From Pseudomonadota bacterium (GTDB lineage Bacteria; Pseudomonadota; Alphaproteobacteria; Rhizobiales; Pleomorphomonadaceae), in contig JAGSYV010000005.1 of assembly GCA_018262505.1 (NCBI GenBank), positions 35,292-99,291 of the forward strand: DNA of 64,000 nt. Reading direction: 5' to 3'. The number at the start of each line of letters is the position of its first letter. Positions within the stretch are counted from its first letter, which is position 1. Below the pieces are notes generated by a model, which worked only from the letters and a program-made list of their open reading frames with translations, was not told the DNA's origin and ran no database searches. Below are positions 45,763-54,391 of this stretch, piece after piece. A program made the translations under genes and the position numbers.

Positions 45763-46664
45763 ACGCCAGACAAAGTCCGCTTCTCGAGGTCGTCGATCTC
45801 GTCAAGAGCTTCCCCGTATACAACGCCTTCGGCAGCCGATCCGGCGAGCTCGTGGCGGTCGATCACGTGTCTTTCTCCATCCGGCGCGGCGGCATCTATG
45901 GTCTTGCCGGCGAGAGCGGCTCTGGCAAATCGACCATTGCCCGCATGATCATGGGGCTTCTCGCGCCAACCGGCGGCGACGTGTTGCTCGGCTCGGAGAA
46001 CATCACCGGCACGCTCGGCACCCGCGCTCGCTCACGCCAGGTGCAGATGGTGTTCCAGAACCCCGGTTCGTCGCTCAATCCGCGCCGCACCATCGGCCAG
46101 TCGATCGCCGTGCCGCTCGAAGCGCACGCTTATCCGCGCGCCGACCGGCGGCGGCGGATCACCGAACTCCTGGACATGGTGCAGTTGCCGGCCAGCTTTG
46201 CCGATCGCTATCCGCACGAGCTGTCCGGTGGCCAGAAGCAGCGCGTCGCCATCGCCCGGGCGCTCGCCGTGGCGCCGCAATTGATCGTTCTCGACGAGCC
46301 AACGTCGGCGCTCGACGTGTCGGTGCAGGCCAAGGTGATCGAGCTGCTGACCGAGCTCGGACGCCAGCTCGACCTCACCTATCTCTTCATTTCCCATGAC
46401 CTCAGCCTGATGCGCAATTTCGCCGACGAGGTGGGCATTCTCTATCGCGGCCGCATCGTCGAGAGCGGCCCGACAGCCAAGGTCTTCGAGCACCCCGAGC
46501 ACGACTATACGCGCCTTCTCATCGCCTCGGTTCCGGTGATCTCGGCCGAGGAGGAGGCCCTGCGGCCCCACATTCCCTTGATCGACGGAGAGATTCCGAC
46601 GGCGGAAAAACTGCTCGCCCTCCGGGAGAGCCAAAGAACAACCGAAGTTCCCAAGAGGATCTGA
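45759..46664 (+). CDS. Dpp-type ABC ATPase (DppF-like)
   Basis: 301 residues, GTG start overlapping the DppD stop. Walker A YGLAGESGSGKSTIARMIMG near residue 48, QMVFQNPGSSLNPRRTIGQS near 98, signature LSGGQKQRVAIARAL near 155, Walker B LIVLDEPTSALDVSVQA near 175, H-loop FISHDLSLMR. It pairs with DppD as the second nucleotide-binding subunit. The hydantoinase gene starts 4 bp after its stop, tying transport to catabolism. Confidence 0.92.
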   Translation: MNARQSPLLEVVDLVKSFPVYNAFGSRSGELVAVDHVSFSIRRGGIYGLAGESGSGKSTIARMIMGLLAPTGGDVLLGSENITGTLGTRARSRQVQMVFQNPGSSLNPRRTIGQSIAVPLEAHAYPRADRRRRITELLDMVQLPASFADRYPHELSGGQKQRVAIARALAVAPQLIVLDEPTSALDVSVQAKVIELLTELGRQLDLTYLFISHDLSLMRNFADEVGILYRGRIVESGPTAKVFEHPEHDYTRLLIASVPVISAEEEALRPHIPLIDGEIPTAEKLLALRESQRTTEVPKRI

Positions 46665-46667
46665 CAG

Positions 46668-48215
46668 ATGATCAGAATTGGCATCGACGTCGGCGGCACC
46701 AATACGGACGCCGTCGTGATGGATGGCGCACGCGTACTTGCCGGCGTCAAGGCAGCAACGACGGCCGACGTCATGTCAGGCGTCGTCAACGCACTGGCTG
46801 ACGTGCTGAAGGCATCCGGCAAGGCAGCGGCCGACATCGACGTGGTGATGATCGGCACCACCCACTTCACCAACGCCGTGGTGCAGCGGCGCGATCTGGC
46901 CAAAACAGCCGCTGTCCGCCTCGGCCTGCCGGCAACGGCATCGCTGCCACCGATGGTCGACTGGCCGGAGGACCTCAGGGAGGCCATCGGCAACCTCAGC
47001 TATCTCGCCCACGGCGGCAACGAGTTTGATGGCCGCAAGATCTCGCCGCTCGACGAGGCGGAGCTGATCGGTATCGCCGAGGACATCAAGGCCAAGGGCG
47101 TCAACACCATCGCCATCACCTCGGTGTTTTCGCCGGTCAGCGACGAGTGCGAGAAGCAGGCCGCCGCCATCTTCGAGAAGACCATTCCGGGCGTTCACAT
47201 CACCCTGTCATCGGAGATCGGCCGCATCGGCCTCCTGGAACGCGAAAACGCGGCGATCATGAATGCCTGCCTGCGCGACCTCTCAAAGGATGTGATCGAG
47301 GCCTTCCGCAACGCCATCGCCTCGGCCGGCATCAAGGGCAAGTTCTTCCTGACGCAGAACGACGGCACGCTGATGGAAGCGGCCTTTGCCGAGAAGTTCC
47401 CGGTGCTGACCTTCGCCTCCGGCCCGACCAATTCGATGCGCGGCGCGGCGTTCCTCTCCGGCGTCAAGGACGCCATCGTCGTCGACATCGGCGGCACCAC
47501 CTCCGACGTCGGTTCGCTGCACAAGGGCTTCCCGCGTCAGGCGACGGTGGCCGTCGAAGTGGGCGGCGTCCGCACCAACTTCCGCATGCCGGACGTATTT
47601 TCCATCGGCCTCGGTGGTGGCTCGCACGTGGTCGAGACCGACAAGGGGATCAAGGTTGGCCCGACCTCGGTCGGCTATCGCATCATCACCGAGGCGCTGA
47701 TCTTCGGCGGCAAGACGCTCACCACTTCGGACGTGGTGGTCGCTGCCGGCAAGTACGATCTCGGCGACCGTGCCAAGGTCGCTCACCTTTCGCCCGCGTT
47801 GATCGCCGCCGCAGAGGCACGCATCGCCGCCATGCTGGAGGACTGCGTCGAGCGCTCGCGCCTGTCGCCGGATCCGTTGCCGGTCATCGTCGTCGGCGGT
47901 GGGTCGATCCTGGTCGACAAGCCGATTGCCGGCCTGGACCTGATCAAGCCCGACCACTTCGCCGTGGCCAACGCTGTGGGTGCCGCCATTGCCCAGGTCT
48001 CCGGCGAGGTCGACCGCGTCTACGCGCTGGCCGAAATGGGTCGCGATGCAGCACTGGCCGATGCCAAGGCGCAGGCGATCGAGGCGGCGGTCAACGCCGG
48101 TGCCGCCCGCGACAGCATCGAGATCGTCGATGTCGAGGACGTGCCGCTCGCCTATCTGCCCGGCAACGCAACCCGTGTTCGCGTCAAGGCCGTAGGAGAG
48201 CTGCATGTCGCCTAA
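46668..48215 (+). CDS. HyuA-type hydantoinase/oxoprolinase family protein
   Basis: 515 residues, ASKHA fold. Phosphate-1 loop RIGIDVGGTNTDAVVMDG at residues 3-20, TTHFTNAVVQRRDL near 64, central IGLLERENAAIMNACL, phosphate-2 VVDIGGTTSDVG near 270, and SIGLGGGSHV near 308. The family includes ATP-dependent hydantoinases and 5-oxoprolinase. This short version occurs with DUF917 proteins, as here. It probably opens or activates a five-membered lactam-type ring. Its 3' end overlaps the first DUF917 gene by 11 bp. Confidence 0.88.
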   Translation: MIRIGIDVGGTNTDAVVMDGARVLAGVKAATTADVMSGVVNALADVLKASGKAAADIDVVMIGTTHFTNAVVQRRDLAKTAAVRLGLPATASLPPMVDWPEDLREAIGNLSYLAHGGNEFDGRKISPLDEAELIGIAEDIKAKGVNTIAITSVFSPVSDECEKQAAAIFEKTIPGVHITLSSEIGRIGLLERENAAIMNACLRDLSKDVIEAFRNAIASAGIKGKFFLTQNDGTLMEAAFAEKFPVLTFASGPTNSMRGAAFLSGVKDAIVVDIGGTTSDVGSLHKGFPRQATVAVEVGGVRTNFRMPDVFSIGLGGGSHVVETDKGIKVGPTSVGYRIITEALIFGGKTLTTSDVVVAAGKYDLGDRAKVAHLSPALIAAAEARIAAMLEDCVERSRLSPDPLPVIVVGGGSILVDKPIAGLDLIKPDHFAVANAVGAAIAQVSGEVDRVYALAEMGRDAALADAKAQAIEAAVNAGAARDSIEIVDVEDVPLAYLPGNATRVRVKAVGELHVA

Positions 48216-49314
48216 GGGCTATCTCCTCAAGGAGAGCGACCTGCATCCGCTGTCGCTCGGCGCGGCGCTGCTCGGCACGGGCGGCGGCGGCAATCCCTAC
48301 ATCGGCATGCTGCGGACGAGGGAACTGATCCGATCCGGACACGAGATCAGGATCATCGATCTCGATACGCTGCCGGACGACGCGCTCGTCGGCGAGGTCG
48401 GCGGCATCGGCGCGCCGGTGGTCGGCATCGAGAAGTTCGAGGAAGGTCGCGAGTGCTACCACGCCATGCGGGCCGTCGAGGAGGCTGCCGGCGTCAAGAT
48501 GTCGGCGCTCATCTCGGCGGAGATCGGCGGCTCGAACAGCCTTGAGCCGATCATCGCCGCCGCCTACGCCGGCCTGCCGGTGCTCGACGGCGACGGCATG
48601 GGGCGCGCTTTCCCAGAAGTGCAGATGACGACCTTCTTCATCTACGGCGCACCGACGGCGCCGGCTGCCATTGCCGACGAGAAGGGCAATGTCGTGGTCT
48701 TCCGCAAGGTCATCGACATGTTCTGGCTGGAACGCTTCGCCCGCGATGCCGCCGTGGCCATGGGCGCCACGGCCGGGCTCGCCTCGGCGCCGATGACCAT
48801 GGAGTATGTTCGCCGCACCGCCGTTCCCGGCACCGTCAGCGAGGCGCTGAGGATCGGCCATACCGTGCTGGAAGCTCGCAAAGACAGGCGTAACGTCATC
48901 GAAGACGTACTCAAGGTCACCGGTGGCGGCCTCTATTTCACCGGCAAGATCACCGACGTCAGGCGCGAACTCACCGGCGGCTTTGCGCGGGGGCACGCCA
49001 TCCTCTCGGGCGTCAACGAGTTTGCCGGCTCCGAGGCCCGCATCGCCATCCAGAACGAGAACCTCGTCCTCTGGGTCGACGGCGAACCGAAGGTGATGGT
49101 GCCGGACCTCATCGTCAATCTCGACCTCGATACCGGCGAACCGATCACCACCGAGGTGCTGCGCTACGGCCAGCGCATTGCCGTGCTCGGCCTGCCGGTC
49201 CATCCGCTCATGAAAACCGAGAAGGCCCTCGAGGTCGTCGGCCCCAAGGCCTTCGGCTATCCCGAACTTACCTTCGTTCCCATCGCCGCCCTGCAAGCGT
49301 CCACCCAAGGATGA
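48205..49314 (+). CDS. DUF917 family protein, first of a tandem pair
   Basis: 369 residues. Two-domain DUF917 fold with the glycine-rich start LGAALLGTGGGGNPYIGML near residues 13-31, SAEIGGSNSLEP near 110, and PVLDGDGMGRAFPEVQM near 130. From memory, Pfam now names this family after S-methyl-thiohydantoin desulfurase, which would fit a neighbouring hydantoinase. GTAGGAGAG precedes the ATG inside hyuA. It is paralogous to the next gene; the two may form a hetero-oligomer. Confidence 0.88.
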   Translation: MSPKGYLLKESDLHPLSLGAALLGTGGGGNPYIGMLRTRELIRSGHEIRIIDLDTLPDDALVGEVGGIGAPVVGIEKFEEGRECYHAMRAVEEAAGVKMSALISAEIGGSNSLEPIIAAAYAGLPVLDGDGMGRAFPEVQMTTFFIYGAPTAPAAIADEKGNVVVFRKVIDMFWLERFARDAAVAMGATAGLASAPMTMEYVRRTAVPGTVSEALRIGHTVLEARKDRRNVIEDVLKVTGGGLYFTGKITDVRRELTGGFARGHAILSGVNEFAGSEARIAIQNENLVLWVDGEPKVMVPDLIVNLDLDTGEPITTEVLRYGQRIAVLGLPVHPLMKTEKALEVVGPKAFGYPELTFVPIAALQASTQG

Positions 49315-49318
49315 AGCC

Positions 49319-50398
49319 ATGAAGATCAAGCGCATCGTTCACGCCGAAGACATGGAGGACATTGCCACCGGTGGCGCCATTCTCGGGACCGGCGGCGGCG
49401 GTGATCCCTACGTCGGCAAGCTGATGGCTCAGGAGGCGATCCGCCGGCACGGACCGGTCAAGATCATCGACGTTGACGAGCTCGCCGACGATGCCCTCGT
49501 GGTGCCGGTCTGCATGATGGGCGCGCCAACGGTGATGACCGAGAAGATCCCGGCTGGTCACGAGCTGATCATCGCCTTCCGCAAGCTCGAGGAACTGCTC
49601 GGCCGCAAGATCGACGCGGTGCTCTGCGGCGAGGCCGGCGGCGTCAACTCGACGACCCCCTTCGTGGTGGCCGCCGAAACCGGATTGCCGCTGGTGGATG
49701 GCGACGGCATGGGCCGCGCCTTCCCCGAGCTGCAGATGGAGACCTTCGGCATGTATGGCGTCAAGGCGACGCCCATGGTGCTCTGCGACGACAAGGGCAA
49801 CTCGCTGGTGCTCGACACCGTGTCCAATGCCTGGACGGAGCGTCTTGCCCGTGCCGCCACGGTGGAGATGGGTGGCTCGGCCCTGCTTGCCTTCTATTCG
49901 ATGGATGGCGCCACCGCCAAGAAATGCGTGGTGCGCGGCACGCTCAGCCTGACGGCCAAGCTCGGCGAGACGCTGCGGGACGCACGCGCCGGCCATCGCG
50001 ACCCCGTCACGGCCATTGTCGACGAGCTCGATGCCCAGGTGATCTTCCATGGCCGCATCAAGGATATCGAGCGGCGCACGGTGGGCGGCTTCGCCCGTGG
50101 CAAGGCGCGCTTCGAGGGTGTCGAAGAGTGGAAGGGCCATGACTTCAGGCTCGACTTCCAGAACGAGTTCCTGGTGGCCGAACGCGACGGCCAGATCATC
50201 GTGACGACGCCCGACCTGATCACGGCGCTGGAAGCCGAGAGCGGTAACCCGGTGACCGCCGACGCCCTCCGTTACGGTCTGCGTCTCAAGGTCCTCGCCC
50301 TGCCCTGCAACCCGCTCTGGCGCACGCCACAAGGCATCGAACTCGTCGGGCCGCGCTACTTCGGCTACGAGGTGGATTATCGGCCGTTGCAGGCGTGA
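49319..50398 (+). CDS. DUF917 family protein, second of a tandem pair
   Basis: 359 residues, same architecture as the preceding gene: GGAILGTGGGGDPYVGKLMA near residues 20-39, CGEAGGVNSTTPFVVAA near 104, and LVDGDGMGRAFPELQMETFG near 124. It is clearly a divergent duplicate with retained motifs. It begins 4 bp after the first copy and ends the operon; a terminator follows. A role in ring catabolism is inferred from the hydantoinase linkage. Confidence 0.88.
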   Translation: MKIKRIVHAEDMEDIATGGAILGTGGGGDPYVGKLMAQEAIRRHGPVKIIDVDELADDALVVPVCMMGAPTVMTEKIPAGHELIIAFRKLEELLGRKIDAVLCGEAGGVNSTTPFVVAAETGLPLVDGDGMGRAFPELQMETFGMYGVKATPMVLCDDKGNSLVLDTVSNAWTERLARAATVEMGGSALLAFYSMDGATAKKCVVRGTLSLTAKLGETLRDARAGHRDPVTAIVDELDAQVIFHGRIKDIERRTVGGFARGKARFEGVEEWKGHDFRLDFQNEFLVAERDGQIIVTTPDLITALEAESGNPVTADALRYGLRLKVLALPCNPLWRTPQGIELVGPRYFGYEVDYRPLQA

Positions 50399-50408
50399 GA
50401 TAGGCGTC

Positions 50409-50453
50409 AGCCTCGGCGATGGATGCCACACCTCGTCGCCGAGGCTTTTGTTT
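50409..50453 (+). terminator. Rho-independent terminator of the hydantoinase/DUF917 operon
   Basis: Perfect 11-bp stem AGCCTCGGCGA / TCGCCGAGGCT followed by TTTTGTTT, 10 bp after the stop codon of the second DUF917 gene. Confidence 0.85.
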
Positions 50454-50462
50454 CCGATGGCA

Positions 50463-51023
50463 TCACGGCTTTGGATCCGGAACCAACCGCGCCAGTACCG
50501 CTTCGACGTCATCCATAAAGGCGGCCCATGTGCCGTCCTCATCGATTCCGGCAATGCGCAGCAGGAACAGCCCCTCGACCGCGAGAAAAGCGACGCGAGC
50601 AGCCTGCCCGTCGGCGGTTCCCGTATCGAGCCGCTTGAAGATCCCACGATACCACTCGCGAACTCCATAGAGATTACCGGGATCCTGAATGTAGCTGGTC
50701 ATCAATCCGGCCATCTTGGCGTCCAGAACGTCCTGCGAAGCGCGCATCGCCTGAATGTAGCGATGAACGAGTTCCGGTGCGGTCACCTGAGCATCCGCCT
50801 CCAGCAACTCGTCGAACTTGCTGGTCCACCTTTCGACCAAAGCTCTGACGAGTTCCTCTTTCGAGGCGAAGGCGTATTGCACGCCGCCCTTCGATATCCC
50901 CGCAGCGCGCGCCAAAGCATCGACCGTCAAAGCCTTGGCGCCCTGGCTGCGGACGATCTCCTCCGCCAGGTCCAACAACCTGTCGCGGACAATTGTCGGT
51001 TTTCTGCCCAAAGTCTCGCCCAC
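50463..51023 (-). CDS. TetR-family repressor divergent to an MFS exporter
   Basis: 186 residues. N-terminal TetR helix-turn-helix (ALTVDALARAAGISKGGVQY near residues 31-50, then AFASKEELV) and a helical ligand domain with several Trp/Tyr residues. GTG start at 51023. It is divergent from an MFS drug transporter with a 12-bp perfect palindrome between them, so it most likely represses that transporter and itself. Confidence 0.9.
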   Translation of the reverse strand: MGETLGRKPTIVRDRLLDLAEEIVRSQGAKALTVDALARAAGISKGGVQYAFASKEELVRALVERWTSKFDELLEADAQVTAPELVHRYIQAMRASQDVLDAKMAGLMTSYIQDPGNLYGVREWYRGIFKRLDTGTADGQAARVAFLAVEGLFLLRIAGIDEDGTWAAFMDDVEAVLARLVPDPKP

Positions 51024-51047
51024 CTATCCGATTGCGCATTGAAATCC

Positions 51048-51059
51048 ATACATATGTAT
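51048..51059. promoter_or_regulatory. Perfect palindromic operator ATACATATGTAT
   Basis: A 12-bp perfect palindrome in the 71-bp gap between the divergent TetR and MFS genes, in an AT-rich stretch. It is the obvious candidate site for the TetR protein. Confidence 0.65.
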
Positions 51060-51094
51060 TTATATGCGGCCGGCAACAGATATTTGGGTGAACC

Positions 51095-52615
51095 ATGTCC
51101 TCGACCCGTACCGACCGGAAACGCTGGCTCGTCCTGATCGCCGTCATGCTGGCCTTCCTGCCGGTGGTTTTCGACATGACCATCCTGCATATCGCGGTGC
51201 CGGCGTTGACCCAGGCACTCGGCACGACCAACACCGAAGTGCTCTGGATCATCGACATCTACCCTCTGCTGATGGCCGGCCTGCTGGTGCCGATGGGGAC
51301 GCTGGCCGATCGGGTGGGCAACAGGCGGATCCTGCTGATAGGCCTCACCATTTTCGGTCTGGCCTCGGGTCTGGCCGCTTTCGCGCAGAGCGCGGCGATG
51401 CTGATCGGCGCCCGCATGCTCCTGGCTCTTGGCGGCTCGATGATCATGCCCTGCGTTCTCGGCATTATCCGCCGCACCTTCGAGGATGATGGCGAACGCG
51501 CGCTGGCCCTTGGCCTTTGGGGCACGGTCGGCTCAGCCGGTGCGGCGGTTGGACCATTGGTCGGGGGCGCGCTCCTTGAACATTTCTGGTGGGGGTCGGT
51601 CTTCCTGATCAACGTCCCCGTCATGCTCGTGGTCGGGCCTGCCTGCTATATGCTTCTGCCCCGCAGCGAGGTGACCTGGACCGGCAAATGGGCCTTCGGA
51701 CATGCCATCCTGCTGATCGTCGGCATGATCTCGGTCGTCTATGGCATCAAGGCCGGTTTTGGAGCGAAGCAATCGCCGCTGGTCGTTGTCGCGATTCTGC
51801 TTTTCGGGCTGGCGATGCTGGCACTGTTCGCGCAAAGGCAACTGCGGTCGGCAGACCCGCTTCTCGATCTCTCGCTGTTTGCGAAGCCAGCCATCATGGC
51901 CGGCATGATCATGGCCGTTGTCGTCACCGGCGCGCTGGCCGGCGTCGAGCTGACGCTGGCACAGGAGCTTCAATACGTCCTCGGTAAGACTCCCCTCCAG
52001 GCGGGGATATTCATGATCCCCATCATGGTCGCATCGGCGATTGGCGGTCCGATCGCCGGCTACCTTTCCAACGCGTTTGGACTGCGCCTGCTGGCGAGCC
52101 TTTCATTGTTCGTCTCGGCCCTCGCGCTCGGTCTGCTGGCCTGGAGGGATTTTGGAGAGCCCGGCCTGAGCGTTCCGGTCATGCTTGCGGTGCTGGGACT
52201 GATGCTGAGCATTGGCCTCACTGCCTCATCCATCGCCATCATGGGTTCGGTCGAGGCGAACAAGGGCGGTGCCGCAGGCTCGCTCGAAGCCACCGGTTAC
52301 GAGCTGGGCACCGGGTTGGGGATCACCCTGTTCGGCGTCTTCATGTCAGCCGTGTTCGGCCACATGATCGAGTTGCCGGCGGGCCTGTCGCCTGCTCTCG
52401 GAGAGCAGGCCATGCGGTCGATCGGCGATACCTATCTGGCGGCCCAGCAGCTCGGCGACGGTCAGGCCGCAACTCTGATCGACGCCGGCAAGGCCGCCTT
52501 CGCCGAGACCCACTCAGTGCTGCTTTCCACCGCCGCGAGCCTGATCGGCGTCCTCTCTGTCGCGGTCTTCTTCATGCTCGGCAGCTATCGCAATCTCGGG
52601 AGCGCTGACAGTTAG
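51095..52615 (+). CDS. MFS multidrug transporter, DHA2 family (SmvA/EmrB-like, 14 TM)
   Basis: 506 residues. Proton-coupled inner-membrane exporter. The first helix LVLIAVMLAFLPVVFDMTIL contains the conserved acidic D of motif D1. Motif A is GTLADRVGNRRILLIG near residue 68, and motif C-like GTVGSAGAAVGPLVGGALLE is near 145. Fourteen hydrophobic segments are visible. Closest in layout to SmvA cationic-biocide pumps, which are also TetR-controlled. It ends overlapping the histidine kinase gene by 4 bp on the opposite strand. Confidence 0.88.
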   Translation: MSSTRTDRKRWLVLIAVMLAFLPVVFDMTILHIAVPALTQALGTTNTEVLWIIDIYPLLMAGLLVPMGTLADRVGNRRILLIGLTIFGLASGLAAFAQSAAMLIGARMLLALGGSMIMPCVLGIIRRTFEDDGERALALGLWGTVGSAGAAVGPLVGGALLEHFWWGSVFLINVPVMLVVGPACYMLLPRSEVTWTGKWAFGHAILLIVGMISVVYGIKAGFGAKQSPLVVVAILLFGLAMLALFAQRQLRSADPLLDLSLFAKPAIMAGMIMAVVVTGALAGVELTLAQELQYVLGKTPLQAGIFMIPIMVASAIGGPIAGYLSNAFGLRLLASLSLFVSALALGLLAWRDFGEPGLSVPVMLAVLGLMLSIGLTASSIAIMGSVEANKGGAAGSLEATGYELGTGLGITLFGVFMSAVFGHMIELPAGLSPALGEQAMRSIGDTYLAAQQLGDGQAATLIDAGKAAFAETHSVLLSTAASLIGVLSVAVFFMLGSYRNLGSADS

Positions 52616-53682
52616 GCGGGTACCGTGTCGGCCGTTCGCGGCAGACGAATCTCGACGGTCAGCCCGGGCTGCCCGGAGGGAACGATGATCGCGTCGCCAC
52701 CATGCGCCTGGGCAATGGCCTTGACGATGGACAGCCCAAGTCCGGATCCGCCAAGGCTGCGGCCGCGCGAATCGTCGGCGCGCCAGAAGCGATCGAAGGC
52801 ACGGGCACGGTTTTCCTCGGAAAGCCCGGGGCCGTTGTCCGAGCATCGGAAGAAGACGTGTCCGTCCGTAACGCCCGTCTCGACACGCACATGCGCCCTG
52901 GGCGCATAGCGTCGGCAGTTATCCAGGATGGCCACCATGGCCTGCCGTAGCCGCGCCGGATCGGCGCTCACAACGGCACGGTCGAGCTGACGGGCGACGG
53001 TGATACCGGCCGCATGCAATTGATCGTCAAGAGAAAGCAGCGCCGCTTCGGCCTCGACTGCCAGATCAAGCCGTTTCAAGTCGGGTTCGAGCTGGCCCGC
53101 ATTGTTGAGAGCCAAGGTGCGCAGCTCCTCGACGATGGCCGAGAGATCGTCGACATGGGTGATCAGCCGTGTGTAGAGCTCGGGGCTGGGTGCGAAGGCG
53201 CCGTCCAATAACCCCTGTAGCCGCCCGCGCAGGATGGTCAGCGGGGTTCTAAGTTCGTGCGCGATCGCCGAGTTCGAGTATTTCAGCTCGGATTGGGCGC
53301 GCTGCAACTGCTCGGCCATCCGGTTGAAGTCATCGACCAGATCGCCCGCTTCGCCAAACCTCTTGGCGCCACTTGCGGCGCGGGCCGAGAAATCGCCCTG
53401 TGCGACCTTGCGCGCGGCTCCAGCGACCGACTTCAGAGGTTCGACGATCTGGCGTGACAGACGCCAGCCGACCACCGACGCCGTCAGGATACCGATGCCG
53501 AGAAGAAGCCCCAGCGTGACCGTATCGCCCAGTCGCCAACTCTCGTCATAGGTCGCTTCCGGGTAAAGCCAGTCATAGATGAAGAAAAAGTAGGCCATCA
53601 GGCCGAAGCAGACGACCGCGAAGGCCATCAGGGTCAGCGTGATCATTGCCCTGACGATGCGGGCATTGAGGTTACCGCCCAT
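52612..53682 (-). CDS. Sensor histidine kinase (BaeS/AdeS-like)
   Basis: 356 residues. Two N-terminal membrane helices (residues about 12-35 and 55-75) enclose a short periplasmic loop. HAMP is about 76-130, the phospho-acceptor H-box is SAIAHELRTPLTILRGRL near 139, and the ATPase domain has N-box DNCRRYA, DNGPGLSEENRARAFDRFW and GSGLGLSIVKAIA. It overlaps the response-regulator gene by 11 bp and follows an RND efflux operon, suggesting envelope- or drug-stress control of that pump. Confidence 0.92.
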   Translation of the reverse strand: MGGNLNARIVRAMITLTLMAFAVVCFGLMAYFFFIYDWLYPEATYDESWRLGDTVTLGLLLGIGILTASVVGWRLSRQIVEPLKSVAGAARKVAQGDFSARAASGAKRFGEAGDLVDDFNRMAEQLQRAQSELKYSNSAIAHELRTPLTILRGRLQGLLDGAFAPSPELYTRLITHVDDLSAIVEELRTLALNNAGQLEPDLKRLDLAVEAEAALLSLDDQLHAAGITVARQLDRAVVSADPARLRQAMVAILDNCRRYAPRAHVRVETGVTDGHVFFRCSDNGPGLSEENRARAFDRFWRADDSRGRSLGGSGLGLSIVKAIAQAHGGDAIIVPSGQPGLTVEIRLPRTADTVPA

Positions 53683-54370
53683 GGCTACTGTCCAACCGGT
53701 AGCCTACCCCTCGAACGCCAACCAGAAGACCATCGGCGCCCGCCCCGGCAAGCTTGCGGCGCAGGTTGCTGACATGGCTGTCCACGGTACGGTCCAGCGC
53801 CTCGCTCTCGGGGAGGCAGGCATCGACCAGTTCCGAGCGCTCAAACGCCCGGTCGGGCGAAGCCGCCATATGAGCGAGAATGCGGAACTCGGTCCGCGTC
53901 AGGTCGAGCGTCACCGAACCGGCCTCGTTGTCGACGGCCGCTCGATAGGCTTGCGGATCGACGACCAGAGGCCCGACCCGCAAAACGTGGCCGCCGCTGC
54001 GGCCCACCGTCCGGCGCAAGACAGCCTTGGCGCGGGCGACGATTTCCAGCGGATTGAACGGCTTGACGACGTAATCGTCGGCGCCGATGCGCAAGGCCTG
54101 AAGCTTGTCGAGATCCTCGGCAAGAGCAGTCACCATGATGACGGGCGTGTCGCCTCGCCGGCGGATCGCCGCCAGTACCTCGTAGCCATCGAGACCGGGC
54201 AGCTTGATATCCAGCACCACGAGGTCGGGCCGAAGCCGATGATGATGGGCAAGCCCGAGAGGACCATCGCCGGCGGTGATCACCCGAAAGCCCTCGCGCG
54301 CAAAATAGGCCTCAATGATCTCGGCGATCTCCGGCTCGTCTTCGATGATGAGGATCAATGCGTTGTTCAT
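53672..54370 (-). CDS. OmpR-family response regulator (BaeR/AdeR-like)
   Basis: 232 residues. Receiver domain (ILIIEDEPEIAEIIEAYFAR; phosphorylated Asp in DLVVLDIKLPG near residue 55; conserved Lys in DDYVVKPFNPLEI) and a C-terminal winged helix (LTRTEFRILAHM; DSHVSNLRRKL). It lies 21 bp downstream of the RND pump gene in the same direction, so pump and regulator are probably one transcript. Confidence 0.93.
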   Translation of the reverse strand: MNNALILIIEDEPEIAEIIEAYFAREGFRVITAGDGPLGLAHHHRLRPDLVVLDIKLPGLDGYEVLAAIRRRGDTPVIMVTALAEDLDKLQALRIGADDYVVKPFNPLEIVARAKAVLRRTVGRSGGHVLRVGPLVVDPQAYRAAVDNEAGSVTLDLTRTEFRILAHMAASPDRAFERSELVDACLPESEALDRTVDSHVSNLRRKLAGAGADGLLVGVRGVGYRLDSSHGR

Positions 54371-54391
54371 GGTCGTTCTTTCAGAAACCGG

